A stretch of 64,000 nucleotides of DNA from Bhargavaea cecembensis (GCF_001619585.1 NZ_LQNT01000011.1:434001-498000), one strand, 5' to 3'; positions 8,124-16,954 are shown, counted from the first letter of the stretch. Notes: generated by a model from the letters alone, not told the origin. Numbers and translations: made by a program.

Positions 8124-8564
8124 TTATTGTTCGATGACGCGCTCGATCCGGTCTTCCACCATATCAAGACCGGTCCTGCCCGCCTGATAGTGGCGTAGCT
8201 GTCCTTCCCTGTCGAAGACATAATAGGCCGGAGCAAGCTCGTTCTCGAAAGCATCTGTGAGCTTGTACTCACTGTCGACGAATACCGGCTGGGTGAGGCC
8301 GTACTGGTCTGCCGTCTCCCGGACCTTGTCCATGTCGTTGTCCGCACCGGTAAGCGGCATGTGGACCGCCACGACATTCAGATCGTCTTTGTACTTGTCC
8401 CTAAGCTCATTCACTTCGGGCATCGTTTCCTTGCAGATGTTGCAGCTTACAGCCCAGAAATGGATGAGCGTCGGTTTCTCGCCGACTAGCTCGGCCTTCG
8501 TCGTTTCGCCATTCAGCCAATCGGTTGCGCCGGACAGTTCCGGCATCGGTTCATGCAATTTCAT
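8124..8564 (-). CDS. ykuV: Thiol-disulfide oxidoreductase, YkuV-like (second copy)
   Basis: A 146-residue cytosolic thioredoxin-fold protein with CNIC at residues 41-44, collinear with the copy at 5020-5460 (shared MPEL, PTLIHFW, VHMP, PAYYVFD and RHYQAG segments) but clearly diverged. The two copies flank the ABC-F gene. Closer in appearance to B. subtilis YkuV than the first copy (for example DSEYKLTDAFENE), so this may be the original and the other a duplicate that stayed with ykuU, or the reverse. Confidence 0.87.
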   Translation of the reverse strand: MKLHEPMPELSGATDWLNGETTKAELVGEKPTLIHFWAVSCNICKETMPEVNELRDKYKDDLNVVAVHMPLTGADNDMDKVRETADQYGLTQPVFVDSEYKLTDAFENELAPAYYVFDREGQLRHYQAGRTGLDMVEDRIERVIEQ

Positions 8565-8631
8565 CCGGTATCCCCTCCTGCTGAATAAGTTTCCCGGGAA
8601 ATGAACCGTTGAAACCGCAGGTTGGGAGTTC

Positions 8632-8703
8632 GGTTAATATTAGCTGAGATAAGGGGTTGCTTCACATTCGCCGATCCGGCTCATGTGAGAGCTAATCTTA
8701 ACC
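8632..8703. repeat. Imperfect inverted repeat between ykuV and FMN reductase
   Basis: GGTTAATATTAGCT (8632-8645) and AGCTAATCTTAACC (8690-8703) are complementary with one mismatch and enclose 44 bp that contain a further TCACAT/ATGTGA dyad. No coding potential is evident. Confidence 0.6.
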
Positions 8704-8713
8704 CTCCCCGCGC

Positions 8714-8797
8714 ATTCTTCAAACTCACACACCTATTCTTCAAACTCGGACACTTATTCTTCAAACTCGGAAGGTTATTCTTCAAACTCGCAGGGTC
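8714..8797. repeat. Four tandem 21-bp repeats
   Basis: Four head-to-tail 21-bp units share ATTCTTCAAACTCG and differ in the last seven bases. Read on the minus strand, the middle units contain GTG TCC GAG TTT GAA GAA TAA, a start, five codons and a stop repeated in each period. No spacers, so this is not a CRISPR array. Confidence 0.85.
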
Positions 8798-8802
8798 TCC
8801 AA

Positions 8803-8833
8803 TAAAAAAACAGCCGGGGTTTCTCCCGGCTGC
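8803..8833 (-). terminator. Intrinsic terminator after FMN reductase
   Basis: Minus-strand CAGCCGGGAG...CCCCGGCTG stem followed by TTTTTTTATT just beyond the reductase stop. Confidence 0.85.
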
Positions 8834-8844
8834 AGACGAGCTTC

Positions 8845-9393
8845 TCATCCCTCTTTCACAAACTCGATAAACGCATCCACTTTCTGATCAAGGAAATCAA
8901 GCGTGGATTCATCGATCAGGCCGCCCGATTCGCCTTCGAATTTCTGCTGGGCAAAATTGACGAGCACTTCGTTGCCGCCCGGAGGCAATACTTTTGCGGA
9001 GACACCGGGCGCGACAAGGATCTGGCGCAGGTGGATCTGTGCCCGGAGCGTACCCGCCATGCCGATCGAGGCGCCCAGCGGGAAGACCGGCTTGCCGACC
9101 ATGACCCGTTCCCCCCTGGACGTCCAGTCCAGCGCGTTTTTCAGGACGCCCGGGACCGACCAGTTGTACTCGGGCGTCACGATAATGATCGCGTCCGCAT
9201 CAAGCACTTTCTGCTTGAAGTCCTTTACAACAGCAGGCGGATCAAGTTCCTCGTCCTGGTCAAAATGGGGCAGCGCGCCGATATCGGCGATTTCCATCTC
9301 GAATTTATCCTGATAGCGTTCCTGCATCGTCTCGGCCAGCCGGCGGTTGAACGATTCCTTCCGCAGGCTGCCGACCAGTGTCAGTACCTTCAC
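8845..9393 (-). CDS. NADPH-dependent FMN reductase family protein
   Basis: The 182-residue flavodoxin-fold protein has the FMN-phosphate loop near the N-terminus (LVGSLRKESFNRRLAE), the family motif TPEYNWSVPGVLKNALDW and the GKPVFPLGASIG strand. Members (azoreductase or chromate/quinone reductase type) transfer electrons from NAD(P)H via FMN to quinones or azo dyes. Starts with GTG after GGGGAGGG. Monocistronic between a terminator and its own upstream gap. Confidence 0.88.
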   Translation of the reverse strand: MKVLTLVGSLRKESFNRRLAETMQERYQDKFEMEIADIGALPHFDQDEELDPPAVVKDFKQKVLDADAIIIVTPEYNWSVPGVLKNALDWTSRGERVMVGKPVFPLGASIGMAGTLRAQIHLRQILVAPGVSAKVLPPGGNEVLVNFAQQKFEGESGGLIDESTLDFLDQKVDAFIEFVKEG

Positions 9394-9458
9394 AGCAATT
9401 CCCTCCCCTTATGTAGACCTCTTCTATTTTCAGGCAAGGAGTTGGAAAATTTCAAGTA

Positions 9459-10115
9459 TTAGATTTGCATCAGCACGAGAATCACCACCAGGTTGGCGAT
9501 GAAATGGGAGGCCGAACTGAGCCACAGATTGCCGGTTTTATGATAAATGAAACCGTACAGCATGCTGTTGATGAAGATGAACACCAGGTCATAGGAAACC
9601 AGCATGAAATCGCCCGCCGCAGCATGCCCCAATGCAAAAACAATGGAAGTGACCAAGATTGCAGGCAAGGCGGGTGCCAGCCGGCCAAGCTGCTTCTGGA
9701 AAAACCCTCTCCATGCGATCTCTTCACCGAGGGCCAGCAGCGCAATTTGCAATGCAAGGACAGCCAGCGGAACTTCCGCCACCATGAGGGCGATCCGTTC
9801 TCTGAGATGTTCATTGAAAGTAGGCATGATATAGGTGGATGCGCCGATTGAAAGGCCATTCATCACAAGAGGAAGCAGGAGCAGGAGCCAGACAGATCCG
9901 CTTTTGAGATGCCGTCCCGCATTTGTCACGCTGAGGCTACTGTCGGCAGAACGGTTCCGGTTCAAAATAAAACACAGAATTCCGATGAGCACCGAAAGGC
10001 CGGCGATGTTCAAACCGATGAAAAACGAAAATGATATGGCCGCCATGATTACAAGGCCTGCCCGGCAGATTCTATGTGCTCCCGCTTCTTTCTCTGTTAA
10101 CTGAATCGTTCTCAT
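9459..10115 (-). CDS. CPBP-family intramembrane metalloprotease
   Basis: A polytopic membrane protein with the CPBP (Abi) motifs: EEIAWRGFFQKQL (paired Glu and Arg), a downstream FALGH histidine and SSASHFIANL. Family members cleave prenylated or membrane substrates, and several act in bacteriocin immunity. An in-frame GTG at 10151 would add 12 residues, but that extension is translated from the remnant of an FAD dehydrogenase C-terminus (10137-10220), so the ATG at 10115 is preferred although the GGGGG before it is very close. Confidence 0.78.
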   Translation of the reverse strand: MRTIQLTEKEAGAHRICRAGLVIMAAISFSFFIGLNIAGLSVLIGILCFILNRNRSADSSLSVTNAGRHLKSGSVWLLLLLPLVMNGLSIGASTYIMPTFNEHLRERIALMVAEVPLAVLALQIALLALGEEIAWRGFFQKQLGRLAPALPAILVTSIVFALGHAAAGDFMLVSYDLVFIFINSMLYGFIYHKTGNLWLSSASHFIANLVVILVLMQI

Positions 10116-10136
10116 CCCCCACTGTTTATTAAGGTA

Positions 10137-10220
10137 AAGCGTTCTGCCCACCTGCCATCCGGAAAACAGGCAGCCGCCGAGGAAGGTGCCTCCAAGTGAC
10201 CGGTAGCCGTGGATACCGCC
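10137..10220 (-). pseudogene. Remnant of an FAD-dehydrogenase C-terminus
   Basis: The minus strand reads GGIHGYRSLGGTFLGGCLFSG, then WQVGRTL, in one frame. This matches the last residues of the FAD dehydrogenase encoded at 11708-13363 (GVHGYRSLEGTFLGGCLFSG, then RQAGRAL) with clear DNA similarity. Nothing upstream of it resembles the rest of that gene. It looks like the 3' scar of a second, diverged dehydrogenase copy lost between the CPBP and VWA genes. Confidence 0.85.
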
Positions 10221-10246
10221 AGGTTCGCGATGAAACGGATAGTCGA

Positions 10247-11626
10247 TCAGTCTCCGTCCTCTTCCATCAGCTTCTTCTTCTCTTCGTTGCCCTTCTTCAG
10301 AACATCTTGCCTAATCTCAAGGCCCTTCTTCACTGCTTCCTTTCGAATTTCCAGGAAGCCGTCGTTCACATGTTTCCGCATCGGGAGTGCTCGATCAACG
10401 ATCATTCTCCGGATCTCAATATCGTCAATGTCCTCCATCCGCTCCTTCAGGTAGCGGGAAAGCTCGTTTTGCCTGAGCTGTTCCTCATTCAGCAAGTTGA
10501 TGGCTTCGATCTGATATTCGTTCGAGTCGTTCACATAATCAATGACCTCGCTATTGTTAGTGTTGAAATTGTCTACGACCCAGCTGTTCCATTCATTGAT
10601 CAGGACGGTCCGCTCTTCGCGGAATGTATCCCTCAGTTCTTGAGCGGTGTCTGCGCGGAGGTACTCCCCGCCGCCCGCTTCGGCGATGGCCTCGAGGGAT
10701 TGCCGCTCGTCTTCTCCGATGTCGAAGCCGATGATGTTCACGACTGCCTGAATGCCTTCCTGCTGCATGCGTTTTGCAGCGGCGGCAGCATCGCCGCCGC
10801 ACGTCTCCTTGCCGTCGCTGACCACATAGACGACGTTTTGTGCATCGCTTTCCCGGGATTCCAGGTCGGCTGCCGCTTGATCCATTGCCAGGCCGATCGG
10901 CGTGTAGCCCGTCGGCGAAATGCCGGCAAGTGCCTCGCTGAAGGCTCCATTTTCATATGTACCGAGCGGATACACTTCTTCCGTCGTCGTACAGGAAAGT
11001 TCCTTCCCGTCAGGTTGGTTGGAGCCGGCGTGTCCGTAAACCCGGAGAGAGACGTTCGCCTCATCCGGCAGGCTTTCCGCGAAGTCGGTGATGGCTTCTT
11101 TGGCAAGATCCATCTTCGTCTGACCTTCCATCTGACCCGCCATGCTTCCGCTTGCATCCAGCAGAATCTGAATGTTAAGCGCCGGTTCATTTTCCGGAGC
11201 TTCAGTCGCGGCTTCACTGCCAGGCGTTCCGGTCAGTTCAGAGAACGCGACTTCCGTCTCATCGAGGACTTCCTGATACTTCCGGTAGTCGGCGGATGTC
11301 AGCGAGACGATGGCACGGAAGTAGTCCTCGGGTTCGAGGCCCTCCGGCCACTTGTCCATTTCTTCCCGGACCGCCGCCTCATCGTACCGGTCGCCTCCGT
11401 ACGGCCCCGGGCCGGTCTTCATCCAGCCGATAATGTCGCCTTCCTCCACCCGGAAAGCCGGGTCGATGAGGTCTTCGGCATCAGCAACAGCAGGATCCTC
11501 TCCTCCACCGTCCGTTTCTTCGGCGGCAGCCGCCTCATTCTCCGGTTCGGGCAATGCTTCCTCCCCGCCGCATCCCGCCAGGCCAAGCAGGCCGGCAAAC
11601 AATATTCCAGCAAATAATTTACGCAT
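10247..11626 (-). CDS. VWA-domain lipoprotein
   Basis: From the ATG at 11626 the protein begins with a lipoprotein signal (MRKLFAGILFAGLLGLAGC, lipobox LAGC), then an acidic Glu/Ala-rich linker. A von Willebrand A domain follows at about residues 150-330 with the metal-ion site DASGSM, conserved TGYTPIG and VSDGKETCGGD. The C-terminal 120 residues are helical and charged. It should be anchored outside the membrane; VWA domains bind proteins through a metal ion. Related to YwmC/YwmD-type lipoproteins but longer. Reading starts at 11701 in frame are unlikely because they would bury the signal sequence. Confidence 0.85.
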   Translation of the reverse strand: MRKLFAGILFAGLLGLAGCGGEEALPEPENEAAAAEETDGGGEDPAVADAEDLIDPAFRVEEGDIIGWMKTGPGPYGGDRYDEAAVREEMDKWPEGLEPEDYFRAIVSLTSADYRKYQEVLDETEVAFSELTGTPGSEAATEAPENEPALNIQILLDASGSMAGQMEGQTKMDLAKEAITDFAESLPDEANVSLRVYGHAGSNQPDGKELSCTTTEEVYPLGTYENGAFSEALAGISPTGYTPIGLAMDQAAADLESRESDAQNVVYVVSDGKETCGGDAAAAAKRMQQEGIQAVVNIIGFDIGEDERQSLEAIAEAGGGEYLRADTAQELRDTFREERTVLINEWNSWVVDNFNTNNSEVIDYVNDSNEYQIEAINLLNEEQLRQNELSRYLKERMEDIDDIEIRRMIVDRALPMRKHVNDGFLEIRKEAVKKGLEIRQDVLKKGNEEKKKLMEEDGD

Positions 11627-11707
11627 ATTTCGCGGCACTCCCCGTGCCGCCCACTCCCCCTGTCTGTTGGTCTCTTCTTCTCTACGGTCCCGCACAGGCA
11701 AAAGTTC

Positions 11708-13363
11708 CTACTCCCGTCCGAGCGCCCTTCCCGCCTGCCGCCCGGAGAACAGGCATCCGCCGAGAAAGGTGCCTTCGAGCGACCGGTAGCCGTGGACGCC
11801 GCCTCCGCCGAAGCCGGCCGCCTCACCTGCGGCGTAAAGGCCCGGCACCGGTTCGCCGTCCGCTCCCATCACCTGGCCCGACAGATTCGTCTGAAGGCCG
11901 CCGAGGGTTTTCCGGCTGACGATGTTCAGCCGAACCGCGATGAGCGGACCGGCAGACGGATCGAGGATACGGTGCGGCGGAGAGACCCGCACGAGCTTAT
12001 CTCCCATGGACGCACGTGCGCTCCGGATCGCCATCACCTGAAGGTCCTTTGCGAACTTGTTGTCGATCTCGCGGTCGCGCGCCCGGATCTGCCGCTCCAT
12101 CTCTTCCAGGAAGATGCGCTCTTCGCCGACCAGGTCGTTCATGCCGTCTACAAGATCCGGAAGTGTCCTGGCGACAACAAAGTCCTCTCCCTGCTTCAGG
12201 AACTTCTCGACAGGTTCCGGCGCGCCCGGAAGCACGCGCGATAGGATCATGCGGATGCTTTTGCCGGTCAGGTCGGGGTTCTGCTCGGAGCCGGACAGGG
12301 CGAACTCCTTCTCGATCATCTTTTTCGTCAGGACGAACCAGGAATAGTCGTAGCCGCTTTTCCCGATCGCCTGAAGCGTTGAGAGGGTATCAAAGCCCGG
12401 GAAATTCGGGGCGCCGAAGCGCTGGCCTTCCGCGTCAAACCAGAGCGGTGACGGACCCGGCAATATGCGGATGCCGTGATTCGGCCAGACCGGATCATAG
12501 TTTTGGATGCCTTCGGTATAATGCCACATTCTGTCACGGTTGACGAGCCGTCCCCCGGCTTTTTCCGCTGCCCCGAGCAAGTGTCCGTCCACATAGGCCG
12601 GGACGCCTGACAGCATGCGCGCAGGGGGCCTGCCGAGCCGCTCCGGCCAGTTTTTCCGGACCAGTTCGTGGTTGCCCCCGATGCCGCCGCTCGTCAGGAG
12701 CACAGCACCCGCATGCACTTCAAAAAGCTGCTCCACTCCACGGGAGGTCTTTTCGCCGCGTGCCCGGTCGTCCGGCACGAGCTTCTCTCCGCGCACCCCC
12801 GTCACCGCGCCATTTTCCTTGACGAGTTCCGTCACACGGTGGCGCGGCATGTAATGGATGAGGCCGTCGCGGATTCCCTGCCGGACGCGATCGGCGAACG
12901 GTTTGACGATTCCCGGGCCCGTCCCCCACACGATATGGAAGCGCGGGACCGAGTTTCCGTGACCGTCCGCGAGGCTGCCGCCCCGCTCCGCCCAGCCGAC
13001 TACCGGGAAAAACCGGACGCCGAGCGACCGCAGCCACTCGCGCTTCCCACCCGCGGCAAAGTCGACATACGCCCTCGCCCATTGGTAGCCCCACTCGTCT
13101 TCATCATTCATCCGGTCAAACCCCGCCGTCCCGAGCCAGTCCTGCCAGGCCAGTTCATGGGAATCCTTGATCCCCATCCGGCGCTGTTCCGGCGAATCGA
13201 CGAGAAACAGCCCGCCGAACGACCACCACGCCTGGCCTCCGATGTTTGACGCCGGTTCCTGGTCGAGGAGCAGAACCTTCTTGCCCGCAGCGGCCAGCTC
13301 CGACGCGGCCACAAGTCCCGCGAGCCCGTGTCCGACCGTGATTACATCGTATTCCATCCCCAT
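11708..13363 (-). CDS. FAD-binding dehydrogenase (fumarate reductase/KsdD-like)
   Basis: The 551-residue flavoprotein starts with a Rossmann FAD motif (VITVGHGLAGLVAASELAAAGKKVLLLD) and contains LTSGGIGGN, and near the C-terminus GLYAAGEAAGFGGGGVHGY and LEGTFLGGCLFSGR, as in FAD_binding_2 dehydrogenases acting on ketosteroid- or succinate-like substrates. No signal peptide. Substrate is unknown. The 3' end is duplicated as a remnant at 10137-10220. Confidence 0.88.
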   Translation of the reverse strand: MGMEYDVITVGHGLAGLVAASELAAAGKKVLLLDQEPASNIGGQAWWSFGGLFLVDSPEQRRMGIKDSHELAWQDWLGTAGFDRMNDEDEWGYQWARAYVDFAAGGKREWLRSLGVRFFPVVGWAERGGSLADGHGNSVPRFHIVWGTGPGIVKPFADRVRQGIRDGLIHYMPRHRVTELVKENGAVTGVRGEKLVPDDRARGEKTSRGVEQLFEVHAGAVLLTSGGIGGNHELVRKNWPERLGRPPARMLSGVPAYVDGHLLGAAEKAGGRLVNRDRMWHYTEGIQNYDPVWPNHGIRILPGPSPLWFDAEGQRFGAPNFPGFDTLSTLQAIGKSGYDYSWFVLTKKMIEKEFALSGSEQNPDLTGKSIRMILSRVLPGAPEPVEKFLKQGEDFVVARTLPDLVDGMNDLVGEERIFLEEMERQIRARDREIDNKFAKDLQVMAIRSARASMGDKLVRVSPPHRILDPSAGPLIAVRLNIVSRKTLGGLQTNLSGQVMGADGEPVPGLYAAGEAAGFGGGGVHGYRSLEGTFLGGCLFSGRQAGRALGRE

Positions 13364-13430
13364 CCCGCCTTCCGAATCTACTTACCTCTCATTGTAAAGG
13401 AATCTTCTGTCTATTCACAGAATGACGAGG

Positions 13431-13463
13431 AAAAGCCGCGCTCCATGGGGAGTGCGGCTTAAG
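13431..13463 (-). terminator. Intrinsic terminator after UvrA-like gene
   Basis: Minus-strand AGCCGCACTCC / GGAGCGCGGCT stem followed by TTTTCC, overlapping the stop codon. Confidence 0.8.
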
Positions 13464-15747
13464 ATTTTATGATTTGGTCTTTTCCGATTGCTGCTCTTAA
13501 CCATTTCGCGGTCACTGTATCCGCGTTCAGCATGTCCTTCGGCGTTCCTTCAAACAGGATTTGCCCGCCTTGCTTCCCGCCGCCCGGGCCCATTTCGATG
13601 ACCCAGTCACTTGCCGCGATAAAGTCCAGATTGTGCTCGATGATGATGACCGAGTTTCCACGGTCCACAAGTTTCTGGAAGACATCCAGAAGCTTTTCAT
13701 CGTCCTGTGCGTGCAGGCCAAGTGATGGTTCATCCAGCAGGTAGACCTGGCCCTCTTTTTGTAATTGGCTCGCAAGTTTCAGGCGCTGGATTTCTCCACC
13801 GCTCAGAGAACTTGTCGTCTGGCCCAATGTCAGGTAGTCCAATCCGACGTCCTTGAGCGTATTGACCCTGTTCAAGATCTTTTTCTGCTTGAAATAACCG
13901 GCAGCTTCGTCGATCGTCAGTTCAAGGATCTCAATAATATTTTTGCCCTCAAACCGGTAAGACAATGCTTCGTCCGAGTATCTCGTCCCGCCGCATGCTT
14001 CACATGGGATGGTCACCGGATCCGCAAATGCAACTTCCGGTGTCAGCACCCCTTTTCCCTTACACACCGGACACGCACCCAGAGAGTTGGAGCTGAACAA
14101 TCCTGCCGGCTGTCCCGTCGCTTTTGAAAAGGCTGCCCGGATATCATCCATGATCCCCATATACGTGGCCATGGTCGACCGGTTGGAAGTCCCGATCCCG
14201 CCTTGCCCGACCGTTATGGATTCCGGATAGTGTTCCTTGAACGCCTCAAGGATCAGGGAGCTTTTGCCGGAACCGGATACTCCGCATACAGCGACCAGTA
14301 CACCTTTCGGAATCTCAGCATCCACATGTTTCAGGTTATTGTTCGTGGCTTCTCTGATCACATAGTAACCGTTATGATCTCTCGGATTGCTGTTGATGCC
14401 AGGCTGATGCTGAAGGGCTTTTGCAGTCGGGGAGTTTTCCAATCCTTCCAAGTGTCCCTGGAAGACAACGTTTCCTCCATTAACGCCCGCTCCCGGTCCC
14501 ATCTCTACGATTTCATCGGCCGACCTGATGACTGACAGATCGTGCTCGATAATGATGACGGTATTGTGCTGATCTTTAATCTTTCCAAGCATCTGAATGA
14601 GCAGGCTCACTTCTTCAGGATGAAGGCCGGCGCTCGGTTCGTCGAAAATGTAGGTGAGGTTATTCAGGCTGTTCCCCAGATGACGGGCAATTTTCACTCT
14701 TTGGGCCTCGCCGCCGGAAAGGGTGCCCATTTTCCTGGACAGGCTCAAATAACCGAGTCCCATATCAACCAATTGTTCGACAGAGGGAATCGCCTGTCTG
14801 GCGATGGCTTCTCCCGTCGGATCCTGAATGTTCCTCAGTTCTTCCGCCAACTCCGGAAGCTCCAATTGATCGTATTCGGCGATGTTCAAGCCGTTGATCC
14901 GGGACTCCAATACCTTTGGGTTCAGGCCTGAGCCCTGGCAGGTCGGACACAACGAATGGGTCGACACCGCCAGTACATCTTCCTGGGAGACTTGCTTGAG
15001 CTTTGAAATGTCCCGGTTAATATAGACCCGCGTAAACCTGGGCAATAACCCGTCCCACTCCGCATTATGGGGTCCATTTTTCGTGTGGAACGGCGCGTAG
15101 GCCCGCTCGCCTTCCCGCGGACCATACAACAGCAGTCGCCGGTCTTCTTCCGAATAGTCCTTGATCGGCTTATCCGGGTCGAACAGCCCGCAGGTCATCA
15201 TCCAATTGCCTTGCCATCCGGAAGGGGACAACGGCTTGAACCGGACGGCATATTCCCTGAGCGACTTGTCAAAATCAACGAGCTTATTAACATCCGGGGC
15301 GATCACTTCCCCGAACCCGCCGCATTCCGGACACCTGCCGAATGAGCTCTGGCTTGTGAAGTCATGGGCAGTACCGATCGACGGTTCCCCGATTCTTGAG
15401 AACAGCAGCCTGATCAGCGGGTCGATATCCATGTACGTGCCGACCGTGGAGCGGGAATTGCCGCCTACCGCCTTCTGCTCCACCACAACCACCGGGCTCA
15501 AGTTTTGCATCAGGTCGGCATGGGGCCTTTCGTACCTTGGCATCTGGTACCTGACATAGGCAGGGTAGTTCAACGTCATCTGCCTTCTGCTCTCTGTTGC
15601 CAGCGTATCAAAAACGACTGAGCTTTTGCCCGAGCCCGACAGTCCGGTAAATACGATGATTTTTTCTTTTGGGAGGTTCAGATCGATGTTCTTCAGGTTG
15701 TTTTCTTTAAGTCCTCTTAGAATGATCTCATCTTTTTCCTGTGACAT
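13459..15747 (-). CDS. UvrA-like ABC ATPase (class III, DrrC type)
   Basis: From ATG 15747 (ribosome site AAAGGA) the protein has about 762 residues, near 200 shorter than UvrA. It keeps two ABC domains with Walker A GLSGSGKSS and GVSGSGKSS, signature motifs TLSGGEAQRVKIARHL and SLSGGEIQRLKLASQL, and zinc-finger CPECGGFGE, CPTCQGSG and CPVCKGKG. The shortened N-terminal part indicates loss of the UvrB-interaction region, as in UvrA2/DrrC paralogues linked to resistance to DNA-binding drugs. Cotranscribed with the 285-residue gene upstream. Confidence 0.88.
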   Translation of the reverse strand: MSQEKDEIILRGLKENNLKNIDLNLPKEKIIVFTGLSGSGKSSVVFDTLATESRRQMTLNYPAYVRYQMPRYERPHADLMQNLSPVVVVEQKAVGGNSRSTVGTYMDIDPLIRLLFSRIGEPSIGTAHDFTSQSSFGRCPECGGFGEVIAPDVNKLVDFDKSLREYAVRFKPLSPSGWQGNWMMTCGLFDPDKPIKDYSEEDRRLLLYGPREGERAYAPFHTKNGPHNAEWDGLLPRFTRVYINRDISKLKQVSQEDVLAVSTHSLCPTCQGSGLNPKVLESRINGLNIAEYDQLELPELAEELRNIQDPTGEAIARQAIPSVEQLVDMGLGYLSLSRKMGTLSGGEAQRVKIARHLGNSLNNLTYIFDEPSAGLHPEEVSLLIQMLGKIKDQHNTVIIIEHDLSVIRSADEIVEMGPGAGVNGGNVVFQGHLEGLENSPTAKALQHQPGINSNPRDHNGYYVIREATNNNLKHVDAEIPKGVLVAVCGVSGSGKSSLILEAFKEHYPESITVGQGGIGTSNRSTMATYMGIMDDIRAAFSKATGQPAGLFSSNSLGACPVCKGKGVLTPEVAFADPVTIPCEACGGTRYSDEALSYRFEGKNIIEILELTIDEAAGYFKQKKILNRVNTLKDVGLDYLTLGQTTSSLSGGEIQRLKLASQLQKEGQVYLLDEPSLGLHAQDDEKLLDVFQKLVDRGNSVIIIEHNLDFIAASDWVIEMGPGGGKQGGQILFEGTPKDMLNADTVTAKWLRAAIGKDQIIKS

Positions 15748-15802
15748 TTCACTATCCTTTCTACCTGTACACAGCGACCACATGGCGAGATTCTTGATGC
15801 AT

Positions 15803-16660
15803 TTAAGATTTGCGCATTAATGCGCCGTCTGGCTGTGGTAATTCTTGATCCATAATCTGATTCATTTTACAAAAATGCTCGAAGAATTGTTGTGCCAGTT
15901 CTTGTTCCTCCGGATCTTTTTTCAATGAAGCAAGATCCCGCAAAATTTGAGCCATCATGGTATTGTCAAAATAACGGTATTTACCGGTATTCCAAGTCAT
16001 TTTCTCGGGGGATTTCTCGTTCACATAATAGTTCCAGAAATTCATTCGGGCCGATTCCTGTTCGGTAAGCTGGAGTCTGTAAACAGAATGTGCAGGAACA
16101 ATGCCATCTTCACTCTGTTTGCCTATAAATTCTTCATTCACCATGAAGACCCCCAGAATTTTTCTTTCTTTTTCAGGCATATCGGAATTTCTTTCTGTCA
16201 GCAGGACCGCGCTGTTTTGGTGCAGACGGCTTGGTTTATTCGGTTTTCCTTTATTTTTACCGCTTTTAATCTCACCCGAATATACTTTCCACTTCGAGAA
16301 AGCAAGCTGCTTTTCTTCCGGCTCACACCAAAAAACCATCTGCGATTCCGGATGAAGTTTATGGTTTTTCATCAGTTTTTCATGTTCCGCGCGGAGCTCA
16401 TGTTTTTTTCGTTCGAGCTCTTTTTCCTCTTCTTTTTGCAGCTCTTCCTCTCTTCGTTCGCTTTCCTTTTCCCTAATCATTTCTTCGAGTGAATGAGCAG
16501 CACTTTCATCCTGCAGAACCAGGTGCTTTTCAAAAGCATCGGGGAACACAAATGTTTTATTATCCTCGCCGAAATCAATTTCAATTCTGGAATCACTATG
16601 ATCCACGATACTGCCCGTACCAAAACGCTCGTGTGTAACTTTCTTATTGAGTAAATTCAT
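15803..16660 (-). CDS. Unknown protein with tudor-like N-terminus and coiled coil
   Basis: A 285-residue protein I do not recognise. The N-terminus (VTHERFGTGSIVDHSDSRIEI) resembles the FGxGxI barrel of the PcrA C-terminal tudor-like domain. A highly charged Glu/Lys coiled coil spans about residues 55-100, followed by a globular region with FWCEPEEKQLAFSKWKVYSGE and a C-terminal helical part. It is distinctly A+T-richer than its neighbours and lies 55 bp before the UvrA-like gene on the same strand, suggesting an acquired two-gene unit. Confidence 0.75.
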   Translation of the reverse strand: MNLLNKKVTHERFGTGSIVDHSDSRIEIDFGEDNKTFVFPDAFEKHLVLQDESAAHSLEEMIREKESERREEELQKEEEKELERKKHELRAEHEKLMKNHKLHPESQMVFWCEPEEKQLAFSKWKVYSGEIKSGKNKGKPNKPSRLHQNSAVLLTERNSDMPEKERKILGVFMVNEEFIGKQSEDGIVPAHSVYRLQLTEQESARMNFWNYYVNEKSPEKMTWNTGKYRYFDNTMMAQILRDLASLKKDPEEQELAQQFFEHFCKMNQIMDQELPQPDGALMRKS

Positions 16661-16912
16661 TTATTCTTTTCCTCCCTTGTAACAATAAAAAACAAAAATC
16701 CCTTACAACTGTTTTACTTCGTGTAAAAAAGAATATAAAAAAACGCATCCTTCATTCTCTCTGTTGAATACACAGCAGAATTTCGGAATACGCCTCCCCA
16801 AAAAATGTACCATTATTGTAACATTTTTATGACGAAAACACAAATTTATTATTGACAACACTTCTTTACCTATGTAATATATAAAGTTTTATTGGATTAA
16901 TTCCATCACATA

Positions 16913-16940
16913 AAAAAGGGGATTGGCTGCCCAATCCCCT
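16913..16940 (-). terminator. Intrinsic terminator after alkaline phosphatase
   Basis: Minus-strand AAGGGGATTGG / CCAATCCCCTT stem followed by TTTTTA. Confidence 0.85.
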
Positions 16941-16954
16941 TCCTTATATTCTGT

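Noticed and set aside
8714-8797. Possible CRISPR array
   Set aside because: Units are head to tail with no spacers, and no cas genes are present.
8622-8870. 82-codon plus-strand frame with FFKLGHL repeats
   Set aside because: It only translates the tandem repeats, then runs through a terminator into the 3' end of the reductase gene.
10196-11617. Long plus-strand frame of 473 codons
   Set aside because: It lies antisense to the VWA lipoprotein gene, which has a lipobox, a VWA metal site and a ribosome site; the frame is a by-product of high G+C content.
16661-16954. Small gene or riboswitch in the gap before the UvrA-like operon
   Set aside because: Only A+T-rich sequence with short dyads and the alkaline phosphatase terminator; no frame with a ribosome site.
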